Of a DNA stretch of 64,000 nucleotides, positions 22,717 to 35,341 are shown in pieces. The DNA is from Litoditis marina (lineage: Eukaryota > Nematoda > Chromadorea > Rhabditida > Rhabditidae). Every line of letters begins with the position of its first letter. Position 1 is the stretch's first letter. The position numbers were made by a program, and so were the translations under genes. The notes below the pieces were generated by a model. It was not told the origin of the DNA. It ran no database searches and saw nothing but the letters and a program-made list of their open reading frames with translations. The stretch is from the NCBI GenBank assembly GCA_964036275.1, contig OZ038438.1, forward strand, positions 1,487,978 through 1,551,977, written 5' to 3'.

Positions 22717-23013
22717 ATGAGAGAAAAGGTATGTATATTGTATATATTCATTTATCAGCTTATCTTGTTGTCGTAAGAGGATTACTAGGGATTTTCTTTC
22801 GACAGTTTCAAGTAGTTGAAAATTCGTACACCGATCTGCTAGTTAGGTCAACATTCTTTACTGTTGATTCATCTCTAGCGAATTCCTTTGTGTTCATATT
22901 TTATAGTTTTCATTTTATCTAATTTGAGTTGACGAAGTTAAATATTTCGATTTCAGTGGCGTAAGAAGCGTATGCGTCGTCTGAAGCGCAAGAGAAGAGC
23001 TTCCAAGAAGTAG
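22717..23013 (+). CDS. RPL41: 60S ribosomal protein eL41
   Basis: Two coding exons, 22717-22728 (MREK, donor GTATGT) and 22957-23013 (WRKKRMRRLKRKRR then ASKK and stop), joining in phase to 22 residues. RPL41 is the tiny, almost entirely basic peptide of the large ribosomal subunit at the subunit interface. Animal versions known to me are 25 residues and end in a KM-RxRSK tail. Here the tail is ASKK, so the protein is three residues shorter. The intron after codon 4 is 228 bases. The ATG sits in a good context (GACAAAATG), 41 bases after an upstream 3' splice site. It converges on the receptor gene; the stop codons are 147 bases apart. Confidence 0.92.
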
Positions 23014-23156
23014 AAATCCTCAGCCTCGTACGATTGTTCCCGGTTCTTTGTGTCTCTGACGTCCGGATCTGGCTGCCGTCGTTCTCGTCGCCTTTGGTCT
23101 CTATTTTGTTTTGTTATGAAGTTCGTCTATAAAGATGTGTCTTCTACTTTGTTTTT

Positions 23157-23165
23157 TTTATTAAA
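23157..23165. terminator. overlapping poly(A) signals for both strands
   Basis: TTTATTAAA contains ATTAAA on the plus strand (23160-23165, for RPL41) and AATAAA on the minus strand (23157-23162, for the receptor). The minus-strand signal overlaps the receptor stop codon TAA (23161-23163), implying a very short receptor 3' untranslated region. Confidence 0.6.
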
Positions 23166-26100
23166 CGACATTGCAAGTAATGGGTGTCTGTTCATCCATT
23201 ATTGAGGGTGCAGATCCCAATATGACCAGCGACCCCATACAGATAACCGATCCGAAAATTATGAGTAGTATTCGGTCGACCACTAGCGAGACAAATTGCC
23301 AGTCCGCTTCTGCCTGAAAAAATAATAATTTCCTTCTTCAAGTTCGTTACTTGGTCATTCCATCTGATGTCTGGTTATGATCCTTGAACTTACTTCTTCT
23401 ATTGTTCGCCTTGTCGTTAGGGTCTGAGCGATGTAATGCACGTTCCTTTCGGACCGTCGAAGTTGCTCCCTAACTTCAAGTTTCGTGCCCTGCTCCTTTC
23501 CATTTAAGTCTTCTCGGCTCTGCACTTTCTTCATCGATCGTGCCCTGTACATTTATTACTTATATGCCCTATATAACTCCATTTCCCTGACCGTACCAAC
23601 AACCGTGCTCACCTCTGTTTTATTCGTCCTGGTTTCACGCTCTTTGAGCGCGTTAATAATGGTAGTTCCAAGAAAAGCGAGTTGACGGTGGATAATGGCT
23701 TCTTTTCTTTGGTTGCCATCTCGATATCGAATACCGTTTTTTGGAACTGTTTTTCCAAAATGGCCATTGCTGCCAATGCGTTGATTTGCTGAAAAGTGTT
23801 CAGTGTATCGAAAATTTGTCTTAGAAAATTATACTGCACATTAATGTGCAGGAAATATGTAGAGTCATTGGCGCTGCATTCCATGATATGAGTAAGCTGT
23901 CGTGAACTCTTCTAACCCTGCCCGCGACATTTTCAGTGAGCTTATTTAGTGTAAACTGCTGGAGCCCACCTCGTTTTATCTCAGAAAAACCAATAGTTTT
24001 TCAAATATTGTTCTAAATAGAAAACCCAGAATAGTTTCTTTTCTCCAAAAACTAACATGTTAAAAAACTTGGAAATTTCGCTGGCAGTGTGAGGAATATA
24101 AAATAAGAGCCTTGATAAGTGTTTCGTCTAGATATAGATACAGATATACAATTCTGTGACATGAACCTTGTTGTGCTGCGCCTTTCTGTGAAAATTAGCT
24201 TTCTCAGTTTTCCTTGAGATAAGAAGCTTCTTTCCCAACCATTCTATGAACGTTCTTTTCACCCAATTCGACATTGGATAATCCGATGTACGAAAATGTA
24301 TGCTTTGTACCTAAAATAAAGCAGGATCAGTCTGAGTAAAAGATTTGAAAACCATCGAACAAGAAGTTTGGTTTTTTTGTCAAATCAACGAATAAACGGG
24401 AAATTTGTACTTTAGTGAACTACGACCAACTTGCAAAAAAAGGGGGGGGGGGGGGGAGTGGGCAAACTACAAAAACGTTATAGGTATGACGTGTTTGTGG
24501 TATGTAGTACCCAATACCCTGCAAATCCAAAAAGTTTTCTTGATCACGTGTATTGATAGAGAAGAAAAATCGCTAACAGAAAGTTCAGTTATTGCCAAAC
24601 TATAAAACTTCAATGATGAACAGCAACCTGGAAACATTGGCATGCCACCAAGTTTTCAGTGGGAATGAATATGTACTAATATGTAAAGTAGGAAATGGGC
24701 ACATTTTCCGATTTTTACGAAGTATGAATCTCTATAGAAATTCTCGATTAATTTCTCCTGATAAAACACTTAAATATTTTGAAGGATCATAATGAGAGTT
24801 GACTCTTACCGATACGGTTGATATCACAGACAGGCCCACCATAAACATGGTAAACGTTAGATATCGAACAATGAGCGGAGTTACTATACTGGTGGGAGGG
24901 ATTATCTCTGCCTGAAACTATTCTTGTAAACACACATTAAATTTATTTCGAAATGTTCACAGGCCAAAACTGCTCTGAACATTAGATATAGTTTGCATCA
25001 TTTCTACTAAGAATCCTACAGCATATATTCCAAGTTTCCAATGACTGTTTTCTAATTCGAACTTCCACTTTGTCGAAAGTAATTTCGAGTACCAGCTCTG
25101 ATAGGAGACTGGAACCGAATACAAAAACTGTTAACCTTCCAATAACACATATGTAATTGAAACAGACTGAAAGTTTTGTTATTTTATTGCAGGAGTGTCT
25201 GCAGGAATGAAAAAGGCCATGTGTTCCAACGAATATGGGGTTTGAGAACTGGCGAGAAGCTTCTGTTCTAATGTGTTGCGAATTCGGTAGGTAACACTCG
25301 GCCTCAGAACCGACAGAACCCCCACGTTTTCATACATTTTCACCATTTCAGCTTAATGGAAATCTCGCGTTCATCCGCGCAGAAACTGTCGTTAAAGTTA
25401 ATAATCGACCTCACCAGCAGTAAGAAGAAAACAGTCAGGGAAACGAGGATAGAAACACATAATTGAATCTTTTGATGACTTTCACAAGGTAGATAAAAGA
25501 CCTGAACAACAAATATAAAATACCTGAACAACGACGAAAGCTGGATCATTCGTGCCCAATAACGGATAGGCAAAATCACTTATAGTCATATGTATTTTCA
25601 ATTCATTTTCGGTTTTTAAGCAATGACTACTCCAGAATGACCAGGACCACCCATACAGGTAAGTGAGAACGGGCTCAGGCTAACACTCTCGGCGCCGTCG
25701 TAACAGAGTAGCTGAATGTACAGTATTACTTGGAAAACAAGTTTGGTTTAACTGGTGAAGAAAAAAAAACGAATTTGGTACTGTTTTGTTGTTTCAGATG
25801 TTTTGCTTACCCACGAAGTGAGGGCAGCCAGACTAGCACATGGAATTATCAGATTCACGGTGTAGAAAAGCTTTTTGCGACGAATATGAAGATAATAGGT
25901 TATGTCGATGGATCTGAGCAAGATATTAATTGACCATTCGTGATTATCACATCTTACTACCGGTACAAACTTGCGCAGGACGCACGCGCGTATCACGATA
26001 AAATTTTAGTCCCTGTCCTATCTGTGAACACAGTACAACTTAAACGTATTCTTAGAATGAACAATAATCAAACTAAAACCACAGCGTGGAATAAAATGAA

Positions 26101-29100
26101 CGTGATAGTCTCTTAGTCTGGAAGAGACACGTTTTCACATGGCTATACTCGGTAAATAAAAAAAGTGTAAACATAGAATTATATAGTCTTGTTTTGTGGG
26201 CATGTTATCTACTCGAAAGCGGGTTTATTTTTTACTATTGACATTTTGATTATAAAAACTCACGGGTAGTCACAACAAGGATACCACTTCTCATGTCTCG
26301 TGCCTTTAACGGAAAGCAGTTCCCATTCAACCGATTCATGAAAACATATTTCATATTCACTCAGTCCAAATTCTATCAGGACTGTGGATCAAAATTCTGA
26401 GTATTTTCAATGGTTATGGTTCGCAAATTAAAAAGAGACGAACCTGATAGCCGGAAATGTCGATGCCTCTTTCCACCTCCCACACGTTCTCCCCATTTTT
26501 CACCAGAAGTTGAACATCGTCTGTCTCCGGCTGTAAGATCAGTACATTTGCTTTGGAACAGAACTTTTTTCTATTTTCAGTAATGAATGAAAAAGTGAAT
26601 TCTTTTGCGAGAATCACTTGTGTTCAGGGAGAATTTTATCTCCCGAGCATGATATAGTCATCGCGAGCTCCAATGTACAGTTTGCAGTGTGTACAATTTT
26701 TGCGGAAAATTCAAAAACCGCATATAAATATTTCGTTGGAATATTGTGAGAATTTGGGAAAGTTGGGAAATATGAGGACGATAGAACGCTCGTTTTTAAA
26801 TCTTTTCTATCTGTTTAGATCTGTTTGAGGCAAGTGTTGGAGATGTGAGCTTTACTTTTCTTTGTAAAACCAGTTTATACACGTAATGTAAATGGCCCTC
26901 TACCTAAGTAGACACACAACAATGTGTTTTAGAGATGAATAAATATAAATAAATAAATATAATATGTTACATGTATGAGATCGAGTTGCGTTCCGCTATA
27001 GGTCCAGCTGCCGAACTTCAGTTCGCATCTCTGCATGTCGTAGGGGTACCATTCAATATCAATGTTACAGAAAGAGTAGTATATAACCGGAGGCTCCCAA
27101 GTCTGAAACAACTCATGGAGATCGTTGCGAGAACCCCTAAAACAACACCGGTGCATATTCAGTACGCGGCTACGTGCGTTCAGTGAATTGTGTAAAACAT
27201 GAATCAACTGTCTTGTGCCCTATCTAGGAGATTAATCGACTTTTCAAGACAACCGGAGGAGTTTTAAATTATAATATCATTTCGGTTGGAAGAAAAATTC
27301 GAATAATTTCGGTTTCTCTCTTAATCCTGCCAGTAAATCGAAAATAAAGTTCCCGATGTGGTGTGGATATTTGTTTTCTACCCATTACATAATGTCACGT
27401 AGTAGATCATAGTATGCTAGGACATCTCGGCACCTTCATCCCGTCCCGCGTCTCCTCTTACGCGCACTCTTTCGCGACCCTCGTACTTCGGATGTAAGAA
27501 CAGAGAAAGGTATGTTTGAGGAGATACAGGTAGAAACAGAAGTCCGGATGTTCATGAATACGACCTCATGTGGCGAATTGCACGTTATAGTACGTGTACC
27601 CATTTCCGGTCTAACATTTGTTACAATTTTTCATAAGGTTCGGTCTCCCCAAAGTACGCCTATAGGTCCTAGATGCTGCTCAATTTTTTTTGTTCGAAAA
27701 CTATGACGTGTATACCCGAGTTGGCTGAATGAACCGACCACTCTTCCTCTGAAATCCAGATGAGCTTTCGTGATGGCCACAACAGAGGGACTACCGTGCG
27801 CACTGAAATGGCACAGTTTGCCACATATTATATGGAGAGTCGTGTTGAATAGCGAACAAAACTATATTCTATTTCATGCTATATTCCCTTACTCAGGCGT
27901 GACCATGCCTAATTTCCGTTTGACTTCCACTTACTTGTTGTACAGAATGATGTCGGGCAACCAGATCATTTCCCCGGGAATGTGCACAGTTTCGATGCCA
28001 CCGTAGTCGGCGGGATTCCACTTCAAACGGTAGTCATACCAGTGCTGGAATGGCTCCGTTGTAAGCCAGTTCACTTATAAACTACATTTATTGAATCGGG
28101 TTACAACTTAATTTATCCACAGTATTGCAGTGAAATCTTGGTGTTAAAGAAGGACGATTATGTGGTCCAATCGCAACGCTTCAGTCCTTTAAACTGCAAT
28201 TCATTTTCTAATTGCAGTTTAAAGGACCGTTGACACGGGGTTGGTCCACATAATCGTCCTACTTTAACATTCGCCTATTCATTGTAAGTGTGAACGGACG
28301 GGTAAACATGTAGTCCCACAACGTGTTGATCATATCACAGTTGAAAAGCGTTCAACGATGAAGTGCCTAATTACTTATCGTGCACAGTCCTATGCCTATT
28401 CCGCTCGTTCGTCGAATAGTAGTAGCTCACGTGTTTGAGCCATCCGTTGGTCGTGAGAACTTGGTCCCTTTCCTGTACATCCACCAGCATCCCCAGTTTC
28501 ATTTTGAAGTCGATCGATATTGTATCATTCGGCTTCTCTGCTGGACGCACCAATTTGTTGTAGCTAAATTCGTTTCGAAAATAATTTCAAGACACGACCC
28601 ACCATGAAAGTAGTTTTTAATACGTGTACGTGGATACCCAATGTTTTTCGGGAAACGCCAGTCTTTTTATTCCACTCCACTCTGAATGTAGTTCGATACC
28701 CTTCGTTGATAACTAATAGTATAGTTCGTTTCACCAATCAATGTCCTTCTACAGTAATCTGTAAAATATTCAGAAGGCTATTTCTAATGAATAAATTATT
28801 AATTTGATCTCAAACTTTCAGAGTTTGTAGGAGTGAGGGTAGAAAACACAATCGCGAAGTTTCAAGTCATTCTAGAGACACCAAACTACCTAAAGAGAAC
28901 CTGGACGTTTGCGCAGATTACTGTAGAGGGTTATAAGTGCGTGAAACGGACTATACAATACAAGTTATTTCCATGTTTTTGTAAGATACGTGCAAGGGTT
29001 GCATTCGAACTACCAGAACGAAAATCAATTTGAGAACCGCATCAACATTTAGACCATGGTTGAGAGTTGTAGTTTGAACACGATGCAAACTTTAATTGAG

Positions 29101-30000
29101 CACATGGCAGAAGAATCAAACTGCTAGAGTTAACTTTATTATTATAATAATCAGAATAATAAGTGTTAGGGCCACACCGTTTGACGAACTTTTTTCTAGT
29201 AATGCTGACACAGAACCTACCTGCCCAACAAATCTTCGAACAGATGATTGTAGACATTTGTGCTGCCAGTATTAACAAAAGTCAGCCAGATACACAATGA
29301 TAACATGATGATGGGGGAAGCCAAGTTGAAATGAGTGGGGGGGGGGGAGCAATTCACCCAAGCAATTAGGTTACGCATCCACTTCTATGGTCGCATTCTC
29401 AGGAAGGATAACTCATCGGTTTGCCCACCCAACAAATCGCCCAATTTTACACCCGACCACGTCAGCTAATGGAATTGTGAATTTTGGACACGCGTGTTTA
29501 AGTAAGCCTGCATAAATTTTGCTGAAAGTAATCATCGGCGCAAAATCTGAGCTCAAGTATCACTACTACTTACAGAAATCCGCTTCATAAGACAACAATT
29601 CCTGGTTCCTTCATAAGACAACAATTCCACACAGTAATGAAAAGACCACCTATGAAACCTCCGGGATAGTATTGTCGCCATTGCTCTTTTCTGTCAACAG
29701 TACAGTACACAGAGAAGAATCAAGTTTTATTGGATTTTGTGTCGTCTTTCTTGCTCTGCAATCACAGTAGTGCTGAACAATAATAAATAGCAGTTAAGAG
29801 TTGGCGCGATCGGAAATGATTCGCAACCGGTCGACTAAAATACCACTTCACCACATATAACAACACTCCCGCATAAATGAGGGTTTTCTGCGTAGCATAT
29901 AGGGTACTTGAATACAAATTGACAAACAATGTAAGCTTTGAACCGTAAGGTGAGATCCGGTGACATAAAACACTAGGAAAAAATGAAAAAAAAGAAGCAT
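23161..30000 (-). CDS. nicotinic acetylcholine receptor, alpha-type subunit
   Basis: Fifteen exons: 29924-30000, 29221-29262, 28431-28563, 27935-28044, 27739-27802, 26971-27102, 26444-26530, 26264-26337, 25811-25913, 25415-25501, 24810-24911, 24167-24310, 23613-23788, 23394-23544, 23161-23313; 544 aa. It is a pentameric ligand-gated cation channel subunit. Seen: a hydrophobic signal peptide ([15 protein letters not shown]), SYNKLVRP (40-47), [15 protein letters not shown], a Cys-loop with Cys154 and Cys168, the vicinal Cys236-Cys237 of alpha subunits (WYPCCDYP), M1 ([10 protein letters not shown]), M2 ([18 protein letters not shown] then AEIIPP), M3 ([13 protein letters not shown]), a long basic cytoplasmic loop and M4 ([19 protein letters not shown]). 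The junction before exon 8 lacks an AG (see findings). The first-exon assignment rests on phase and signal peptide only. I cannot place it in a named subunit class. Confidence 0.93.
28144..28266. mobile_element. family C hairpin MITE, copy 1
   Basis: About 120 bases, almost a complete inverted repeat (AGGACGATTATGTGG ... CCACATAATCGTCCT) around TTGCAGTTTAAAGGAC. TTAA lies at both edges, the target of piggyBac-type elements. It sits in an intron of the receptor gene. Other copies are at 47582 and 62534. Confidence 0.85.
29320..29923. other. receptor first intron, no exon seen
   Basis: It contains a G run at about 29338-29347 and a short direct duplication, TTCATAAGACAACAATTCC, at about 29584 and 29610. 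Nothing else was recognised. Confidence 0.4.
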
Positions 30001-30328
30001 AGAACGAGGATAGCGGCACGGGTCTAGGAAACATGATGAGAAAACGTATAGGTATGATGCGATGTTCTGTTTCGCACTACTTCTAAAAACACGCAAAAGT
30101 AAGAATCCCAAAAAAAGAGTGACACAACCTGTGTATTGCTTACCAAAGTCAAAAAAATGCATGCGACCGAAAAGTTGACTGGGGAAAAATGTGAAAAAAA
30201 ACGAGAATAAGTTAATATTATGAGTACTGCAAGGCTACCTTGGAAAATGATATAGAATCTAGTCGCAGAATTGACGATGACTTGCAAGACAACAGAGGTT
30301 GCTTGGGATTGCAAGAGGAGGGAAGTTG

Positions 30329-33300
30329 TTAGTTGATGCGGGCCGGGTTGGCGGGGGCGCCAAACTTGCCCATACGCGCCGCCAGAAGGGGGTCGTGGGG
30401 CGAGAGAGCACACGGCAGAGAGGTCGGCGTCGCCTGCTCGAACAGCACGTGCTCCCCCGTGGGCGAAGAGTGGTGTTGTTGCAGGGCCGTGTACCTGCAA
30501 CACAAGCATCATGAGCAGCCTATGTTGGAACAAACTAGTAACAAAACTACAATGATTCATGTAGACAATCACATAGAGACCATTGGATTCGTGATTCGAT
30601 CGCATACTGTAAATTAAAGATGTTAATACTTGATTAACACAACGCGTGCACGCTCATTGAATATGGAGAGTATTGGGTTGATGGGTGGTTCACTGCCACG
30701 GTGGTGGAAAGGTGGGGTAAACAAATAACTAGTGATCGATTTTTCTTCGCGAACGATTTTACCATGGTTTACAAAATTTTAAATAAGGCTAGACATTCTG
30801 TGCTATCTGACGTGAAATATAATAATAGGTGGATAAAACTAACAGAAAGTTGCCCATCTGATGATCAGACTTCGGTTGTTGGATGGTCATATTGTAGGAG
30901 GGGGGCAGGGGCGAGGAGGACAGCGGCTGCGAGGGAGACAGTTTATCCGAGAGGTGAGACTGGTGATGCACCGAGACAGACAGACTCGCGTCGTGCAGTT
31001 TCGCTGCAAATACACACATACGCAACTATTCTCCGTTCATTTCTGAATGGCAGCCGTTGGGCGACTTTGTTAGATGCTCCATTGAATATCCCGTTGTTCT
31101 TACGATTCGAATTTTTGATCACCTCAATTTCAATGAAAACCGTATTTAACTGGTGAAAACATCATTCCTACTGAGACTCTTGCATAACCCACTCCAACTT
31201 TTCAACGACTATTTTCTTGCGAAAACCTCAACTTGAATTGAGATATTCTCGAATAATGTTTGTGATAGGGAAGCAAAAAAGTATACGAAAATCTTTTACG
31301 TACCCGAGAGCTATAACATGATTAAAACGGCCTCGAAGATTCGAAATCATACTGTAGGAGTATCAGTAGGAACGAAAAGAAGTATATATATATTGCTTCA
31401 AGATACGAACCTTCAAGATGAGCGTTATGTGTGCGGGCATCCCCCAGGGCGCGGAACAGGTCCTGCTTCAGCTTATTCTCCGACTGCAGAGACGCTTCTA
31501 ATGCAGAAATACGGTCACGCAACTGAATCATCTCGCCGTCCCTTTCCTGAAAAAGAAACAACTATAACCAGAATATCTACAAAAGCTGCGGAATTCTAAC
31601 CAGTAACTTCGACTATTCAACAAGAATTGAGTCCGTTTTTCGATTTAGAAACAAGAAACTTAATTTTTCACTTTAGTTGCAACACGTGGTTCGTTTCTGA
31701 ACTGTCGTGGCTACTCGGACAACGTGAATGTGAGAGAGAACGCACGGAGACATCATTGTCGTTCATCTCCTTGTACTTGCGCAGTTCGTGGACCTCTCTG
31801 TCCACCTGCTGAGCCCTGTCTTCCCGCGTGGCCGCCTCGGCACGCAGTCTGTCGATGTCGCGCTCCAGCTGACGCTCGCGCTCCCGGTACTGCTCCACCG
31901 TATCCGACCTACAAATAGCCACTACTCAGAACAGGAGTCGTTGCAAAACAGTAAATAACTGTTGATACAGCGTGGCTGTCATATGCATTGATTTTCCCTC
32001 TCGTCGTCTGACGTCTCTTCAGGGCACAATATATCTCTAGATTTGTTGCAATACAGTTTCGACCAAACGCGAATTTGTGATTAACCGAGCGCGCTCCGAG
32101 TATTAACCACCACCATCCACTGCTCATTGACATGAACAACCACCATTTCAATGTAATCGTCACTCTATTCAAAAAGGGTATAAGGAGCGAGCAAACTTGA
32201 GTCAAATCACTGCAGACCTCTCGAATTGAGCACAAAATGCACTGGGATCCATCTACAAACACCATATTATAAAGGTAAGGATAGCCCTGCCTTCAAATTC
32301 CATAGCGACCCGTATTAGACAAATTCCATCACATACGCATTATACAGAAGAGAGAGAGGAATATTAGTTGAATTCTATATGTAATCGGGTTTTTTGGTAA
32401 CCTAACTTAGGTTACCCGAAATCCGGTTACATATAGAATTGGTCGGAATATTAGCCTGTTCAAGAACAACTTACCGTTTTCCACCATCCTCTTTGCGAGC
32501 CTTTCTCTCAGCAATCAGCTCTCTTTCCACATCATTCTTCCGATTCAGCAGCTCGGCATACTTCTTCTCCAGCTGAGATATGGACGAGCGGTCTACGTCA
32601 CGAAGTTTCTCCAGAGCGTTATACCTCAAATTACAATCACATGAATAACAACACTACGACTGAAGTAGGGCGATTATTGGACCGGCATTCATTTAAACTT
32701 CAGTTTATTATCACCAATCAACTCAAAACTAGGATCCATGTAATGCCCTTCTTAAACAACTTAAAATATCGATTCTATCTCGTATCCATTGGGAAGAGAG
32801 CAAACTTTTGAAAAATAACAGGCAAAGAGAGGTAGGTAACCCAATCATACACACATTCAGAATCGATGCAGACAGATAGTCGCCTTTGTTTGTTTCTCCG
32901 GATATGGGAACTCGCTTCAAGTGTTATAGGTCATGTCATTCCCACTAAGACCCATTGGCACGCCGCCAAGTGTCAGTTGGAATGACCGGGACTATACCTG
33001 TTCTCAAGTCGCTCTATGCTGCTTCGCAACTGGCTGATTTCCTGCTTCGAGGCCGCCTCGCTGTTTCTACTGACTGCCAATTGTATTCGAGCGTCCTGCT
33101 CGGCAGCTCGCGAATGCAACATTTCTGTGCGAAGGCGATCGAGCTCCAGCGAATTGCTAAAACTATCAAAATAGGTCTGGAAAACAAACAATTGACTACC
33201 ATAACACTTTTTCGACAAATAGAAAGGTGAAGTTGATGCATGCTAAACAGGGGGAGGGAGCGCTGTGAACAATGTGCGGGACGCAGAATAAGGCGGACTG

Positions 33301-35273
33301 AAAAAGAAACCCACGTCAGATGAGAGACTGACGGCTGCGATAGACTCGTGTCTCGACTGCTCTCTCGAGTTTCCAAAGAAGTGGCCACGAAAGATCCACT
33401 CAAAGGCTGTAACTTTATTATTATTATTACAACATTACATGTAAATGCAACTACACAAATAGTATGAAGGGGATACCGTAACAACTAGGGTAACATGAGA
33501 ATAGCAAGTAGTTGATCGGCAAAGAGTGTTACCCACGGGAACAGACAACGTACCTTATCCCTCTCAACAGCATGAGCAGTGATGACCTTCTCCTTCGTCT
33601 TCTCGCGCCCTCTTCCCTTACGAGTAGTTCCCATGGCCACCCGAGACTTGCCACTCTCTCCGTTACGCGCCTGTCCATCAACCAATATTATTCACTCATT
33701 CACGAGCAGAAAACGGTGAGCTATGTCCTGGCCTATGAGTGGGTGACGATTAAGCTTAAACACATTGAGCGGATGTCTCTTAGTAAAAACTATATGAGTT
33801 GTTTCCCTCCAAACTTTCACAAAGATAGTTTATTCTCATAAACTACCCATTGTGACACTTTGAACTTGTTGTTGATGTTTAAACTTGAGTTATAGGTTGT
33901 AACTTAATGCCTTTGAGCCTAATCGTCACCCACTCTGCCTATTATTCAAAACAGCCCTGTCGACTTTGAGAGACGTTAAATTTCATAATCTTATCTCAGA
34001 AAACGTCCATGTTTCGAAAAGAGCGCGTTTTTCAACTATTGCCTCTAACAAGGCTATCGAGCCACGTTTGCCTGTGTGTTTAACGAGGCCTAGATAGACG
34101 AAAAAGCTGCAGGTAGCCAAGGCAATAAGCACACAAGTCGAGCACGTGACACAAACTGCATATACTACCTAACACATCTAATAGAATAACACAAAACTGA
34201 TATAATCACCTTTTTATGTACATCTTCGAGTTGGCTGTCCTCGTCGTCGTCGTCAATGTCCTGTTGATTGGCGGAGAGGAAGGAGCCGATCCATCGAATC
34301 GCCTCCCACGCCAACCGAACCCACGACAAACCGCCCGAGGCACCCACTGCAGCGCCATCCCGCCACTCCACACTCTCTGAAGAACAACACCGATATGATT
34401 CAAGTCTCCAAATACCATCGAGTACCGAGATATATGAAATTGAGAGCTTTACATACTTTACTTCACACTCTCTGAACAACACCTACTATATGATTCGGGT
34501 GAAGCTCAGAGAGGTAATACAGACTAGAAAAACGAGGAGAGGAGTATGGAAAGTGTTACGTTTCGCCTCTACCCCAGACGTAGTCACCTGAATCAAGATA
34601 CCTTCCCCTTGAGGTAGGGGAAGGAAGTCATATACGTTGGACTACAGAATAATAATAACAAATAATCAAAAAAGAGAAACCTAAAGGAGATGAAACGAGT
34701 GAGTGTGAGTCAAATTGTCCAAATACTATCGAGTACCGAGAAATATAAAATTGAGAGTTTGCCTTTGCAAACCAAGTAGTTCGCCTATTACGTAGACTAG
34801 TTAGGGGCAGAACAGAATCACCAGCCGATTTGGCTCGGTAACAAGTAAGGCAATGGGGCACAGTAACTTAGGTTATACTGTATACGTACTATACCCTCCC
34901 CAACCTTGCTAAACGGAAACCGTTTTAACATGACCGTCATAGTGAGATAGATACCTGTACACTCAAGTGCCTGGATTTGGCGAATTTCATTTCTGTCATC
35001 GATGGCGGTCAAAACGTGCGGGTGGAAATTACGAGAGGTACATCAAGTGAGTGTAAGATTACAGTCTCAAAGAAAAATAGGTGGGAAGCGCGTATATTCA
35101 AATATATTGACTGAAGAGCCTCGCGTATACTTCTCTAGAGAAATTGGTATGTCTCAATCTGCAGTATTTTTCGGCGAACAAAACATTAAATGATTTTGTG
35201 TCCTACTCTGACGCAAAGAGGGTACTAGTTGAGGTACAATCTTGTCTCCAATTGCAACAGCTCAAAGAATAGA

Positions 35274-35341
<68 letters not shown>

